A stretch of DNA of 64,000 nucleotides from Bacteroidales bacterium (GTDB lineage Bacteria > Bacteroidota > Bacteroidia > Bacteroidales > UBA932): positions 1 through 64,000 of the forward strand of contig JAFSQE010000008.1 of assembly GCA_017446775.1 (NCBI GenBank), written 5' to 3'. A program made the position numbers and the translations under genes. A model generated the notes under the pieces. That model was given only the letters and a program-made list of their open reading frames with translations, was not told the origin of the DNA and did not search any database. Below are positions 45,592 through 54,062 of the stretch, piece after piece (position 1 is the stretch's first letter; each line of letters begins with the position of its first letter).

Positions 45592-45690
45592 GTTGCGGGG
45601 CTATTTCGTGGTTAGGGGTCGTTCCTGTTTGCGTCGTGAAATCGTTGAGCTTTATCGCTCAATCTGCGTTAAAACCCGCTATTGAGCGAG

Positions 45691-45720
45691 CTACCCTACC
45701 CCCAATGGGGCCTCGTCCAC
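45691..45720 (+). repeat. Solitary arm similar to the MITE at 49.2 kb
   Basis: The stretch ends in CCTCGTCCAC and matches the right arm of the element at 49246-49286 (shared pattern TACCC...CCCCCnnnGGGGnCCTCGTCCAC, then nTATCGG outside). No partner arm is seen within this gap. The rest of the 233-nt gap (45592-45824) has an inverted-repeat-like TGAGC...GCTCA pair at about 45646-45662 and the ATPase promoter. Confidence 0.5.
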
Positions 45721-45771
45721 GTTATCGGGTTCCTAAGATTTCACCGCCTGCAGCCGGTAAGCAAGAAATGA

Positions 45772-45803
45772 TTTGGAATTATGCTTCAAAAACATTATGT
45801 TTG
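45772..45803 (+). promoter_or_regulatory. Bacteroidetes sigma promoter for the DUF234 ATPase gene
   Basis: TTTG (45772-45775), a 20-nt spacer and TATGTTTG (45796-45803) match the consensus. The start codon at 45825 is 21 nt downstream. Confidence 0.75.
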
Positions 45804-45824
45804 CGGAGCATAATTATTTTGGGG

Positions 45825-47249
45825 ATGAAATTCGTTGATAGGGAAAAAGAAATAGGAAGGTTCAGCCAGCTGTTTAAGGCTGAAAGACCTGCGTTTGTCA
45901 TAATCCGTGGCCGCCGCAGAATCGGGAAATCCACACTTATAGGAAAGGTCTTGAAAGAGACCGACATTTACTTTGAGGCAGACAGGACCAACCCTGCCAA
46001 TCAGATGGCCGGGTTATCACGGGTGGTGGCACACTCATTTCCGGGATTCGACGATGCTGTGTACAAAGATTGGAAAGCTCTCCTTGTGGCGCTTAACCAC
46101 AGGGTGAATGAAAGAATTACCGTCTGCCTTGACGAGTTCCCCTATCTGGTGGAAGGGACACCGTCTCTGCCCTCTGTGATACAGGGCCTTCTGGATGATG
46201 AAAAGTCCCCGTTGAAATACAATCTAATCCTGTGCGGTTCATCGCAGCAGATGATGTATAATCTCACGCACGATGAATCTTCGCCGCTGTTTGGCCGCTC
46301 GGATGCAGATTTTGCAATGAAGCCGATAGCGGTCAATTATCTTCAGGAAGCGCTGGGATTGGATGCGCAGGAAACAGTGGAGAATTATGCCGTGTGGGGT
46401 GGCGTCCCCAGATATTGGAAACTGCGTGAAATCTCGGGTTCGCTGCACGAGGCCATTAACTGGCATATTATGTCCGATATGGGAGCCCTTTATGAGGAGC
46501 CATACCACCTGTTTCGGGATGATATGAAGGATATCGTAAAAACCTCAACGCTGATGTCCCTAATCGGAGGTGGGGTAAACCGCCTTTCAGAAATGGCATC
46601 CAGGCTGGTGGAGCCCGCCACCAACCTTTCACGGCCGCTTGCCAAACTGATTGACTTGGGATATCTGGAAAAAGATGTTCCTTTTGGAGAGTCGGCCAAA
46701 TCATCCAAAAAGAGCCTTTACCGCATTGCCGACCCATTCCTTAGTTTTTACAATAAGTTTGTGGTGCCCAACAAGTCTTTCATTGAGCTGGGCCGTTGGC
46801 TACCGATACAAACCGCTATTGAACGTGATTTCCCTGGGCACATTGGATATTGGTGGGAGCATATATGCCGGGATGCCGTGAGTGGGAACGTCATTGACGG
46901 TGTAAGTTATGGAGAATGCCGACGCTGGTGGGGCAAGATAAACATCGTTGGGGAAAACGGCAAACCGGAGAGTAAAGACGTGGAAATAGACCTTGTTGCC
47001 GAATCGCTCGACCACCAGACCATCCTCTTGGGGGAATGCAAATGGACAACTGGCGAGAACGGCCGACTGTTGACAAGCAAGCTGCAAAAAATTGCCTCCA
47101 GCCTGCCATTTACGGAAGGGAAGAAGCTGGTGGTCAAGCTTTTCACCAAAGTTCGTCCTGAGGAAGATCAGGGGAATACGCTCCTGCCGGAGGATGTTAT
47201 ACGCTTAATTGGTAAGTGGCGCCAGGACGCGGAGAAGATTTCGTATTAA
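45825..47249 (+). CDS. AAA ATPase with C-terminal DUF234/PD-(D/E)XK-like domain
   Basis: This family, first known in archaea, is of unclear function. The 474-residue protein starts MKFVDREKEIGRF, with Walker A RGRRRIGKSTLI (about residue 28), Walker B ITVCLDEFPYL and sensor ILCGSSQQMM. The C-terminal part carries EIDLVAESLDHQTILLGECKW, a PD-(D/E)XK nuclease pattern. Related families are often found in several copies and are transferred between species. A solitary MITE-like arm lies upstream. The next gene follows after 1 nt. Confidence 0.85.
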   Translation: MKFVDREKEIGRFSQLFKAERPAFVIIRGRRRIGKSTLIGKVLKETDIYFEADRTNPANQMAGLSRVVAHSFPGFDDAVYKDWKALLVALNHRVNERITVCLDEFPYLVEGTPSLPSVIQGLLDDEKSPLKYNLILCGSSQQMMYNLTHDESSPLFGRSDADFAMKPIAVNYLQEALGLDAQETVENYAVWGGVPRYWKLREISGSLHEAINWHIMSDMGALYEEPYHLFRDDMKDIVKTSTLMSLIGGGVNRLSEMASRLVEPATNLSRPLAKLIDLGYLEKDVPFGESAKSSKKSLYRIADPFLSFYNKFVVPNKSFIELGRWLPIQTAIERDFPGHIGYWWEHICRDAVSGNVIDGVSYGECRRWWGKINIVGENGKPESKDVEIDLVAESLDHQTILLGECKWTTGENGRLLTSKLQKIASSLPFTEGKKLVVKLFTKVRPEEDQGNTLLPEDVIRLIGKWRQDAEKISY

Positions 47250-47250
47250 G

Positions 47251-49116
47251 ATGAGAAAAATCTTGTTATTGACGACGTTGTTGCTTTTGACCGCATCCTG
47301 TCAAAGGCCGGAACCTGCCGACGATGTGGTGCCTGTGCCTGACCCCCTGCCGGAAGAGGACATCACGACCTACGACTGGACCTCTACGGTGGCCCTGACC
47401 CCGCGGGGTGAATACCTGGGTTTGGACGATATGCCCTTTCTGCGCGATGGCAAGTCCGTGGGCATTTTCTACTTCCTTTGGCACGGTGCCCACGGATATG
47501 ACAGGCCTGGCGGCACCGGCGATGTGACTCCGCCTTCCACCACCGACGTTAATTGTCCCTATGACATCAGCAAGTTGGAGATTGGCCACGATGGCAACGC
47601 CCAGTCCATTCCCTTCGGACCGGCCGGGGCGATGCACCACTGGGGGGAGCCTTATCTGGGCTACTATGTCGGGGGCGATCCCTGGGTGCTGCGCAAGCAT
47701 GCCCAGTTGCTTACCTCTGCAGGGGTCGATGCCATAATCCTTGACATGACCAACGGTTTTCCCTACCCGAGCGTGTTCAAAACGCTGGTAGAAACCTACG
47801 CCGACCTGGCCGACGAAGGCAGCGTCCCCCCGAAAATCATCTGCATGCTAAATGCCAGCCCGCAGACAGTCCTTCCGACTCTCAGATCTTATTATCGTGG
47901 CAGTACCTATGCCAATCTGTGGTATTATCTGGACGGAAAACCATTGATTCTTATGCCGGAAGATGCCGGAAACGACGGCGACAAAGCCCGGTTCACTATC
48001 CGCTACTGCTGGTATGATTCGCAGTACGGCCTTGGCGGTGACTGGTGGGGCGACGGCTCCGGAAAATGGACTTGGGGGGAGATGTTCCCGCAGCGTGCCG
48101 TGCAAGAAGAAATGAGCGTTATGGCGGCCAGTCATGCCCATATGTACCTTGGTCGCAGCTACAGTGGGGCCTATGGGGCAGGCGGGGCCGAGCCGTCGGT
48201 CATCACCCCGGAGATTACCGCAGAGGGCCGGTTTTTCCACCAGCAGTGGAACCGAGTCCTGGAATGTGATCCCGACTTCGTGTTTGTGACCGGCTGGAAT
48301 GAATTCACCGCCCAGCGCCAGATCAACGGGAGTCCCATTTACTGGGGTCATTTTATGGACAAGCGTAAACTCGACAAGGGCGACACCTATTTTGTGGATC
48401 AGTACAATCACGAATTCAGCCGCGATATCGAGCCCATCGCAGACGATTTCAAAGATACATACTACTACTATCTGGTCGAATATGTCCGCCGCTACAAGGG
48501 TGTCAGGCCAGTGGAAGCGGTGAGCGAAACCCTACCGGTCGTCATCGACGGTTCCTTTGAAGAGTGGAAGGCATGTCCGGTGCGTTACCGTGACTTTGCC
48601 GGGGACGTCCCAGTCAGGGATTATTTTGGGTACGGAGCCCGTAATGCCCGCGTAACGAACTCCACCGGCCGAAACGACATTGTCTACTCCCGCGTCGCTA
48701 CCGACGGGACCGCGCTTTTCTTCAACGTAGAGACGGCCGACCCCTTGTCGCCTTCTTATGAAGCGCTGTGGATGCGCCTATATCTGCATGTCGACGGGGC
48801 ATCGGGAGCAGACTGGGAAGGGTTCCAGTACCGTGTGAGCGGTAGTTACGGACGATTCTTATTGCAGCGTAGCAAAGGCGGCTGGGACTGGCAGGATGTA
48901 CAAGTTGTTCCTCTGGCGGCTGTAGGAAAGGAGCTGGAACTGTCAATCCCCCTGTCGGCGCTCGGCATATCATCGGGGGCGGATTTCGCCGTGGAATTCA
49001 AATGGATTGACAACGCCGTCGCAGACGGCGACATCATGGAGACGATGCGTGACGGCGACAGCGCCCCCGACGCCCGTTTCCGCTATCGCTATATTTTCAA
49101 GAAAGCCCCTTTATAA
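47251..49116 (+). CDS. GH71/99-like lipoprotein with CBM9-like domain
   Basis: This is probably a surface or periplasmic glycan-processing protein. The 621-residue precursor has a lipobox LTASC (Cys17), a TIM-barrel-like part with VGIFYFLWHG, GVDAIILDMTNG and the FVFVTGWNEFTAQRQ motif typical of GH71/99-like proteins, and from about residue 430 a domain beginning VVIDGSFEEWKACPV, as in CBM9 modules. The substrate is not evident; endo-mannan/glucan activity is known for GH99 and GH71. It starts 1 nt after the ATPase gene, although co-function is doubtful. Confidence 0.78.
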   Translation: MRKILLLTTLLLLTASCQRPEPADDVVPVPDPLPEEDITTYDWTSTVALTPRGEYLGLDDMPFLRDGKSVGIFYFLWHGAHGYDRPGGTGDVTPPSTTDVNCPYDISKLEIGHDGNAQSIPFGPAGAMHHWGEPYLGYYVGGDPWVLRKHAQLLTSAGVDAIILDMTNGFPYPSVFKTLVETYADLADEGSVPPKIICMLNASPQTVLPTLRSYYRGSTYANLWYYLDGKPLILMPEDAGNDGDKARFTIRYCWYDSQYGLGGDWWGDGSGKWTWGEMFPQRAVQEEMSVMAASHAHMYLGRSYSGAYGAGGAEPSVITPEITAEGRFFHQQWNRVLECDPDFVFVTGWNEFTAQRQINGSPIYWGHFMDKRKLDKGDTYFVDQYNHEFSRDIEPIADDFKDTYYYYLVEYVRRYKGVRPVEAVSETLPVVIDGSFEEWKACPVRYRDFAGDVPVRDYFGYGARNARVTNSTGRNDIVYSRVATDGTALFFNVETADPLSPSYEALWMRLYLHVDGASGADWEGFQYRVSGSYGRFLLQRSKGGWDWQDVQVVPLAAVGKELELSIPLSALGISSGADFAVEFKWIDNAVADGDIMETMRDGDSAPDARFRYRYIFKKAPL

Positions 49117-49162
49117 ATACAACGAAAACAATGTGGCGCAATGCCGGCTCGCTCAACGATTT

Positions 49163-49286
49163 GTGGACGAGGTCCTCTGTAAGTCGGGGGATCTCGTCCA
49201 GTGTAAAATCGTAACATACACTAAATAAGCGTGTTGAAAAATAACGGCGGACGAGATACCCCCACCCCCGAGGGGACCTCGTCCAC
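49163..49286. mobile_element. MITE-like element with imperfect 40-bp inverted ends
   Basis: The outer 13 bp (GTGGACGAGGTCC at 49163-49175; its complement at 49274-49286) are perfect. A second 9-bp pair, ATCTCGTCC (49191-49199) with GGACGAGAT (49249-49257), lies inside, so the two arms of about 41 nt are alike overall. The middle of about 42 nt is AT-rich. No protein is encoded and I see no clear target-site duplication. The 188 nt between the GH gene and the gene remnant is mostly this element. Confidence 0.65.
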
Positions 49287-49304
49287 TCTATCGGCCCGTC
49301 GGAG

Positions 49305-49655
49305 AATTTGGCGGTTGGATGTGTGGGGATACAGCAGCAGTATGAATACGACGAGGCGTTTGCGGCGGAGAGCCGTCAGTTCTATGAGAGCCTGGACACG
49401 ACGCTGGTGTTCCAGTGGCATCTGGTAATCCGCAGCAGCAATATGTATATGAAATGGTGGGATCTGCTGGATATGCGCATCAGCTCACTGGAGGTGACAG
49501 CGCTGGCAGATTACGATGCCGCGCACCCAGCGGGGTTGTCCCTGGACGATATCCTCAATATCTCTTACTGGTACAAGCGTTCGCGCATTACGACGCCCGT
49601 TGAGGTCCGCATCACCGATGCCTTTGGCCGCGATTTCACCGCCCGCAACGAGTAG
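49305..49655 (+). pseudogene. Remnant of an unrecognised gene (C-terminal part only)
   Basis: An open frame runs to a stop at 49653-49655 and encodes about 115 residues containing YEYDEAFAAESRQFYESLDTTL and SYWYKRSRITTPVEVRI. It has no ATG at its 5' end (the first in-frame Met is about 45 codons in), only an alternative TTG at 49308, and begins 18 nt after the MITE-like element. The composition is protein-like. I do not recognise the family. A truncated gene is the simplest reading; a short gene with a TTG start is the alternative. Confidence 0.5.
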
Positions 49656-49668
49656 GAAACACAATCTT

Positions 49669-50931
49669 CTATTTTACCATGCGGAAGATGGCGCAGTCGC
49701 CTTTGTCGAGGTGGCGGTTGGCGCTGCGTCCGGGGATATTGATGATGGAGCCGTCGGAGTAGACCTGAGCCACATCTTTGGTAAAGGAGATGGTGTAGTC
49801 AAACTCCAGAAGGTGCGAATGGTTTACCAGCATCACGTATTGATAATCGCCCTTCTCCAGAAATGATACCACGGCGCCGTAGCCCTTGGTGTCCAGCTTT
49901 TTCAACGGTTCGGGCAGCGGATCGGGGAGAGCCGTTACCCCGAAGGGGAGCTCATCACCCGTATGGTAAACCTTGTTCACCCTGCATCCTGCAAATATCC
50001 CGGCGCGGGCTTGTATCTCTTTGTTCATCGCCTTTACCAGGTCGTATACGGCTGTGCGTGTACCGTCTTCTGCAATGGGTGCGTCGTGGAAATCCCAGGT
50101 GCCCGGGGTGGGGCACCAGTAGGTGAAATACTGCAGACACTGGGCGCCATAGGCCAAATCGGTATACAGCTGCAGGCGCAGCGAGGCCTGTGTGGCAATG
50201 GGGTAGGGTTGGTGTGCGGTAGAGAGGGTGAACGCCCAAACAGGGAGATTGGCTTCGGCCGCTGCGCGCGAAATCACCTCCAGGTTGTACCACCAGCCGT
50301 TGCGCACCACTCCGCTCTCAAGCACGGGGTAGTGGTCGAACGAGAGCATGGTGGTCTTTACCGTTTGGGTGAAGAGCTTCACATGCTCTTCGTATGTAGA
50401 GCCGAGTGTCTCTTCTCCCACATAGTTTGGGAAAAGGTTGAGGTATATCTCGTGGTCCGGGTCTACAGCCCTGATGCGCTCTGCCCAGGCGGCCAGGGCC
50501 GGGAGGTCTTTATTGGCGGGTTCGTCCCGCAGGAAGTATCCGCAAAGGGCGGGGTGGTCCTTGACCTGCCGCACAACATTCTCGGTATCGGTCTCCAGAG
50601 TGGGGCACGTGAACATCACCTTGACGCCGGCCTGCTGTGCCAGGTCCAGCGATTGCAGGGCATCTTCAAGGGAGTAGATGTGGGAGAAGTTTATGGTGAA
50701 TCCAGCCTTCTTGAGCTCTTTATAGCGATCCAGAGTGGCGTGCTCCGGCGGAATGCTGTACCAAGCCAGTATCGGGATTTCGGCTTTCTCAACATATTCT
50801 GTAGTAGGGGTGACCGGTGTCTCCGGGTCCTCTTTTCCCTGGGGATCTTCGGGATTGGGTTTGTCGCCGCCGCAGCCGGCTGCAAGAACAAAGCAAACGG
50901 CCAGCGCCGCAAATGTCTTGAAGAGTTTCAT
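49669..50931 (-). CDS. Glycoside-hydrolase-like TIM-barrel lipoprotein
   Basis: The 420-residue precursor has a lipobox LAAGC (Cys20), a Pro/Thr/Glu-rich linker and a TIM-barrel-type domain starting ILAWYSIPPEHATLDRYKELKKAGF. The segment CGYFLRDEPANKD holds a likely acid/base Glu, as in GH42-like and related clan-A enzymes, and TMLSFDHYPVLESG and YFTYWCPTPGTWDFHD are barrel strands. A C-terminal beta domain follows. Substrate is unknown. It is divergent from uxaC, so a role in uronate- or galactose-containing glycan use is inference. A TATCTTTG -7 element lies at 50950-50957. Confidence 0.72.
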   Translation of the reverse strand: MKLFKTFAALAVCFVLAAGCGGDKPNPEDPQGKEDPETPVTPTTEYVEKAEIPILAWYSIPPEHATLDRYKELKKAGFTINFSHIYSLEDALQSLDLAQQAGVKVMFTCPTLETDTENVVRQVKDHPALCGYFLRDEPANKDLPALAAWAERIRAVDPDHEIYLNLFPNYVGEETLGSTYEEHVKLFTQTVKTTMLSFDHYPVLESGVVRNGWWYNLEVISRAAAEANLPVWAFTLSTAHQPYPIATQASLRLQLYTDLAYGAQCLQYFTYWCPTPGTWDFHDAPIAEDGTRTAVYDLVKAMNKEIQARAGIFAGCRVNKVYHTGDELPFGVTALPDPLPEPLKKLDTKGYGAVVSFLEKGDYQYVMLVNHSHLLEFDYTISFTKDVAQVYSDGSIINIPGRSANRHLDKGDCAIFRMVK

Positions 50932-50949
50932 GGCAAGAGTATTTCTGCC

Positions 50950-50984
50950 CAAAGATACAAACTGAAAATAAAACATTAAATTTG
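50950..50984. promoter_or_regulatory. Divergent -7 elements for the GH-like gene and uxaC
   Basis: TATCTTTG on the minus strand (50957-50950) and TAAATTTG on the plus strand (50977-50984) are 19 nt apart. Neither has a clear -33 element. uxaC starts 23 nt beyond the plus element. Confidence 0.5.
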
Positions 50985-51006
50985 TAAGGATGAAAAAACG
51001 GTGTGT

Positions 51007-52407
51007 ATGAGTTTTATCAACGATGATTTTCTGCTGGGCAGCGATGCGGCGCGAGCACTGTATCACTCCCACGCGGCTTCGATGCCGATTATAGATTACC
51101 ATTGCCATCTTTCTCCCCAGGAAATAGCTGAGAACAAGCAGTTTGCCGATATTACGGAGCTGTGGCTGGGCGGCGACCATTACAAATGGCGCGCTATGCG
51201 TGCCAACGGGGTTGGCGAGGAGTTTATCACCGGCAACAAGCCTGCATGGGAGAAGTTCCAGAAGTGGGCGGAGACGGTGCCACAGGCCATGCGCAACCCG
51301 CTGTATCACTGGACGCACCTGGAACTGAAGCGGGTGTTTGGCATAGACAAGCTGCTGAAACCCGATACCGCCCGCGAGATATTCGAAGAGTGCAACGCCC
51401 TTCTGGCCACGGAAGAGTTCCGCGGCCAGGCGCTGATTCGCAAGTTTAACGTAGAGACGGTGTGCACCACCGACGACCCTGCCGACGATTTGCGCTATCA
51501 CAAGATGATTGCGGCGCACCCCTTCGGGGTGAAGGTGCTGCCGGCATGGCGGCCCGACAAGGCGATGGCGATAGAGGACCCCAAGGCATACAAATCCTAC
51601 CTTAAGCGGCTGGAGGAGGCCTCCGGGGTGGAGATTGACTCTTACGCCGACCTCTGCTATGCCCTGCAGCGGCGCCACAACTATTTTGATTCGCTTGGGT
51701 GCAGGCTCTCAGACCACGGCATGGATACCTTCTATGCGGCCGATTATACCCCGCTGGAGGTGGAACTCATCTTCAAGAAGGTGCTGCTGGGTAAAACGCC
51801 CACACCCCGCGAAACCGAGAAGTTCCGCAGCGCGTTTCTCTTTGACATGGCCCAGATGGATGCCAAGGCTGGGTGGGCGCAGCAGTTCCACGTGGGGCCG
51901 AATCGCAACAACAACACCCGTATGTTCCGCGCCGCCGGCCCCGACACGGGCTTTGATGCGATAGACGACAAACCGATAGCTGCCGCCGGCCACCGCTTCT
52001 TTGACCGTCTGGACAGCGACGGCTCCCTTGCCAAGACTATACTCTACTGCCTGAATCCCAAAGACAACGAGGTGATGACGGCCATGGCATATACCTTTAA
52101 CGACGGCACTTACCCCGGCAAGATGCAGTTTGGCAGCGCCTGGTGGTTCCTGGACCACGAGTCGGGGATGCGCCGCCAGATAGAGACCCTCTCCAGCCTG
52201 GGGCTGCTTAGCCGCTTTGTGGGGATGCTCACCGACAGCCGCAGCTTTATAAGCTATCCGCGCCACGAATATTTCCGCCGCATACTGTGCGACACGCTGG
52301 GCGCCGATATCGAAAGCGGCCGCCTGCCCGCCAGCGAGATGGATTTCATCGGGAGGATGGTAGAGGATATCAGTTACAACAACGCCAGGAATTATTTCGC
52401 ATTCTAA
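51007..52407 (+). CDS. uxaC: Glucuronate isomerase
   Basis: UxaC interconverts D-glucuronate and D-fructuronate (also galacturonate and tagaturonate), the first step of hexuronate breakdown. The 466-residue protein has the metal motif PIIDYHCHLSPQEIAENK near the start, QFHVGPNRNNNTRMF and PRHEYFRRILCDTLG. Length is usual. The stop is directly against the start of the MFS gene, a natural pair for uptake and first conversion. Other uronate genes (uxaB, uxuA) are not in the window. Confidence 0.95.
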   Translation: MSFINDDFLLGSDAARALYHSHAASMPIIDYHCHLSPQEIAENKQFADITELWLGGDHYKWRAMRANGVGEEFITGNKPAWEKFQKWAETVPQAMRNPLYHWTHLELKRVFGIDKLLKPDTAREIFEECNALLATEEFRGQALIRKFNVETVCTTDDPADDLRYHKMIAAHPFGVKVLPAWRPDKAMAIEDPKAYKSYLKRLEEASGVEIDSYADLCYALQRRHNYFDSLGCRLSDHGMDTFYAADYTPLEVELIFKKVLLGKTPTPRETEKFRSAFLFDMAQMDAKAGWAQQFHVGPNRNNNTRMFRAAGPDTGFDAIDDKPIAAAGHRFFDRLDSDGSLAKTILYCLNPKDNEVMTAMAYTFNDGTYPGKMQFGSAWWFLDHESGMRRQIETLSSLGLLSRFVGMLTDSRSFISYPRHEYFRRILCDTLGADIESGRLPASEMDFIGRMVEDISYNNARNYFAF

Positions 52408-53868
52408 ATGGATACCCAAAAGAAACTTATGACCAACTGGAGGTGGTGGATATGCAGCCTGCTGTTTGTGGCCACTACCGTCAATTACCTTGACCGCCAG
52501 GTGCTTTCTCTCACCTACGAAGAGTTTATCAAGCCGGAATTCCACTGGACCGATGCCCATTACGGCACCATCACCAGTTTCTTCTCTATCTTCTACGCCA
52601 TCTGCTGCCTGTTTGCCGGCAAGTTTGTGGACTGGATGGGGACCAAGCGGGGATATTTGATTGCCATAGGCGTCTGGAGCGCAGGTGCCTGCATGCACGC
52701 CGCATGCGGATGGGCCACCGCCCACATGACCGGCCTGGAGGGCGCCGAGGCACTGCGTGCGGTAGAAGCGGGTAGCCGGGCGGCGCTGGCCATATCCACC
52801 ACATCGGTATATCTGTTCATGCTGTGCCGCGGCATCCTGGCGCTGGGCGAGGCGGGCAACTTCCCCGCAGCAATCAAGGTAACGGCAGAATATTTCCCCA
52901 AGAAAGACCGCGCATTCGCCACATCCATCTTCAATGCCGGGGCATCGGTGGGGGCGCTTGCAGCTCCGCTGGTTATCCCGCCGCTGGCGGTGAAGCTGGG
53001 CTGGGAGATGGCCTTCATCATAATAGGTGCGCTGGGCTTTATATGGATGTTCTTCTGGGCGTTCATGTACGATAAGCCTCAGAAGAGCCGCAGGGTGAAT
53101 GCCGCGGAGCTGGAGTATATCCAGCAGGACGAAGAAACGGAGGCGGCGCAGAAGGCGGCAGCCAGCAAGGCGGCAGCCCAGAAGGCGATACCGTTCATAA
53201 AGTGCTTCAAATACCGCCAGACCTGGAGTTTTATCGTGGGCAAGTTTCTCACCGACGGTGTGTGGTGGTTCTTCCTGTTCTGGGCGCCGAGCTATTTCAG
53301 CAACCAGTTCCACGCCCCCATCACCAGCGGTCTGGGGCAGGCGCTGATATTCACGCTGTATCTGATCGTCACCGTGGTATCTATCGGCGGAGGCTATCTG
53401 CCAAAGGTGTTCGTGGACAAGAAGGGGATGAATCCCTACGCCGGCCGCATGCTGGCCATGCTCATCTTCGCCTTCTTTCCGCTCGCATCGCTGTTCGCGC
53501 AGCCCCTTGGCGTCCATTTCAACTCGCCGTGGTGGCCGGCTGTGCTCATCGGCCTGGCCGCAGCGGGGCATCAGGCCTGGAGCGCCAACCTCTTCTCTAC
53601 CGTGGGGGATATGTTCCCCAAGAGCACCATCGCCACCATCACCGGCATCGGTGCGATGGCGGGCGGCGTGGGCTCCATGATAGTGCAGAAGGTGGCCGGC
53701 AACCTGTTCACCTATGCCGAGAATGCGGGAGATGCATTCACCTTCCTGAGCTTCAGCGGCAAGCCGGCGGGTTATTTTGTGATGTTCTGCTTCTGCGGAA
53801 TCGCATACCTTGTGGCATGGATACTTATGCGCACCCTCGTCCCCAAGTATAAACCCATCGAGGAGTAG
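52408..53868 (+). CDS. MFS transporter, hexuronate-type (ExuT-like)
   Basis: This is probably an uptake carrier for glucuronate or galacturonate. The 486-residue protein has about twelve membrane segments, NYLDRQVLSL in the first (an ACS-family feature), CRGILALGEAGNFPAAIKVTAEYFPKKDRA in the middle and the loop between segments 2 and 3 containing the family DWMGTKRGY motif. It directly follows uxaC. An alanine/glutamate-rich loop (about residues 240-265) links the halves and is longer than usual. Substrate is inferred from the neighbour. Confidence 0.88.
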   Translation: MDTQKKLMTNWRWWICSLLFVATTVNYLDRQVLSLTYEEFIKPEFHWTDAHYGTITSFFSIFYAICCLFAGKFVDWMGTKRGYLIAIGVWSAGACMHAACGWATAHMTGLEGAEALRAVEAGSRAALAISTTSVYLFMLCRGILALGEAGNFPAAIKVTAEYFPKKDRAFATSIFNAGASVGALAAPLVIPPLAVKLGWEMAFIIIGALGFIWMFFWAFMYDKPQKSRRVNAAELEYIQQDEETEAAQKAAASKAAAQKAIPFIKCFKYRQTWSFIVGKFLTDGVWWFFLFWAPSYFSNQFHAPITSGLGQALIFTLYLIVTVVSIGGGYLPKVFVDKKGMNPYAGRMLAMLIFAFFPLASLFAQPLGVHFNSPWWPAVLIGLAAAGHQAWSANLFSTVGDMFPKSTIATITGIGAMAGGVGSMIVQKVAGNLFTYAENAGDAFTFLSFSGKPAGYFVMFCFCGIAYLVAWILMRTLVPKYKPIEE

Positions 53869-53900
53869 GCAATAATTCGGTAACGGTCCACGCCAAAGTG

Positions 53901-53987
53901 TGCCCAATGGGGGTAAAAATGCTTCCACTGGGCGCATTTTGGGCCGTTTTTGCTCCCAATGGCAACAATTCTCAGCCATTGGGCGCA
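53901..53987. repeat. Two tandem hairpins between exuT-like gene and tyrS
   Basis: CCCAATGG (53903-53910) pairs with CCACTGGG (53925-53932, one mismatch), and CCCAATGG (53955-53962) pairs with CCATTGGG (53976-53983, perfect). The two units start 50 nt apart and are similar in the flanking TGC/GCGCA bases as well. They lie 30-120 nt past the transporter stop and might terminate its transcript or be a REP-like repeat. Confidence 0.55.
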
Positions 53988-54026
53988 CCCACACGAAGAA
54001 AATAGTGTTTCTTTGATAAAAAGGCG

Positions 54027-54034
54027 TACCTTTG
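54027..54034 (+). promoter_or_regulatory. -7 element before tyrS
   Basis: TACCTTTG fits the -7 consensus and lies 29 nt before the tyrS start. The expected -33 position holds AGTG, only a partial match. Confidence 0.5.
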
Positions 54035-54062
54035 CGGGCAGAAGTAAAACGAGACAGATCTG

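Noticed and set aside
51709..53994. A 761-codon open frame on the minus strand through uxaC and the transporter gene
   Set aside because: It is antisense to two clear genes, its translation is low-complexity His/Arg/Gly-rich, and GC-rich coding DNA commonly opens such frames.
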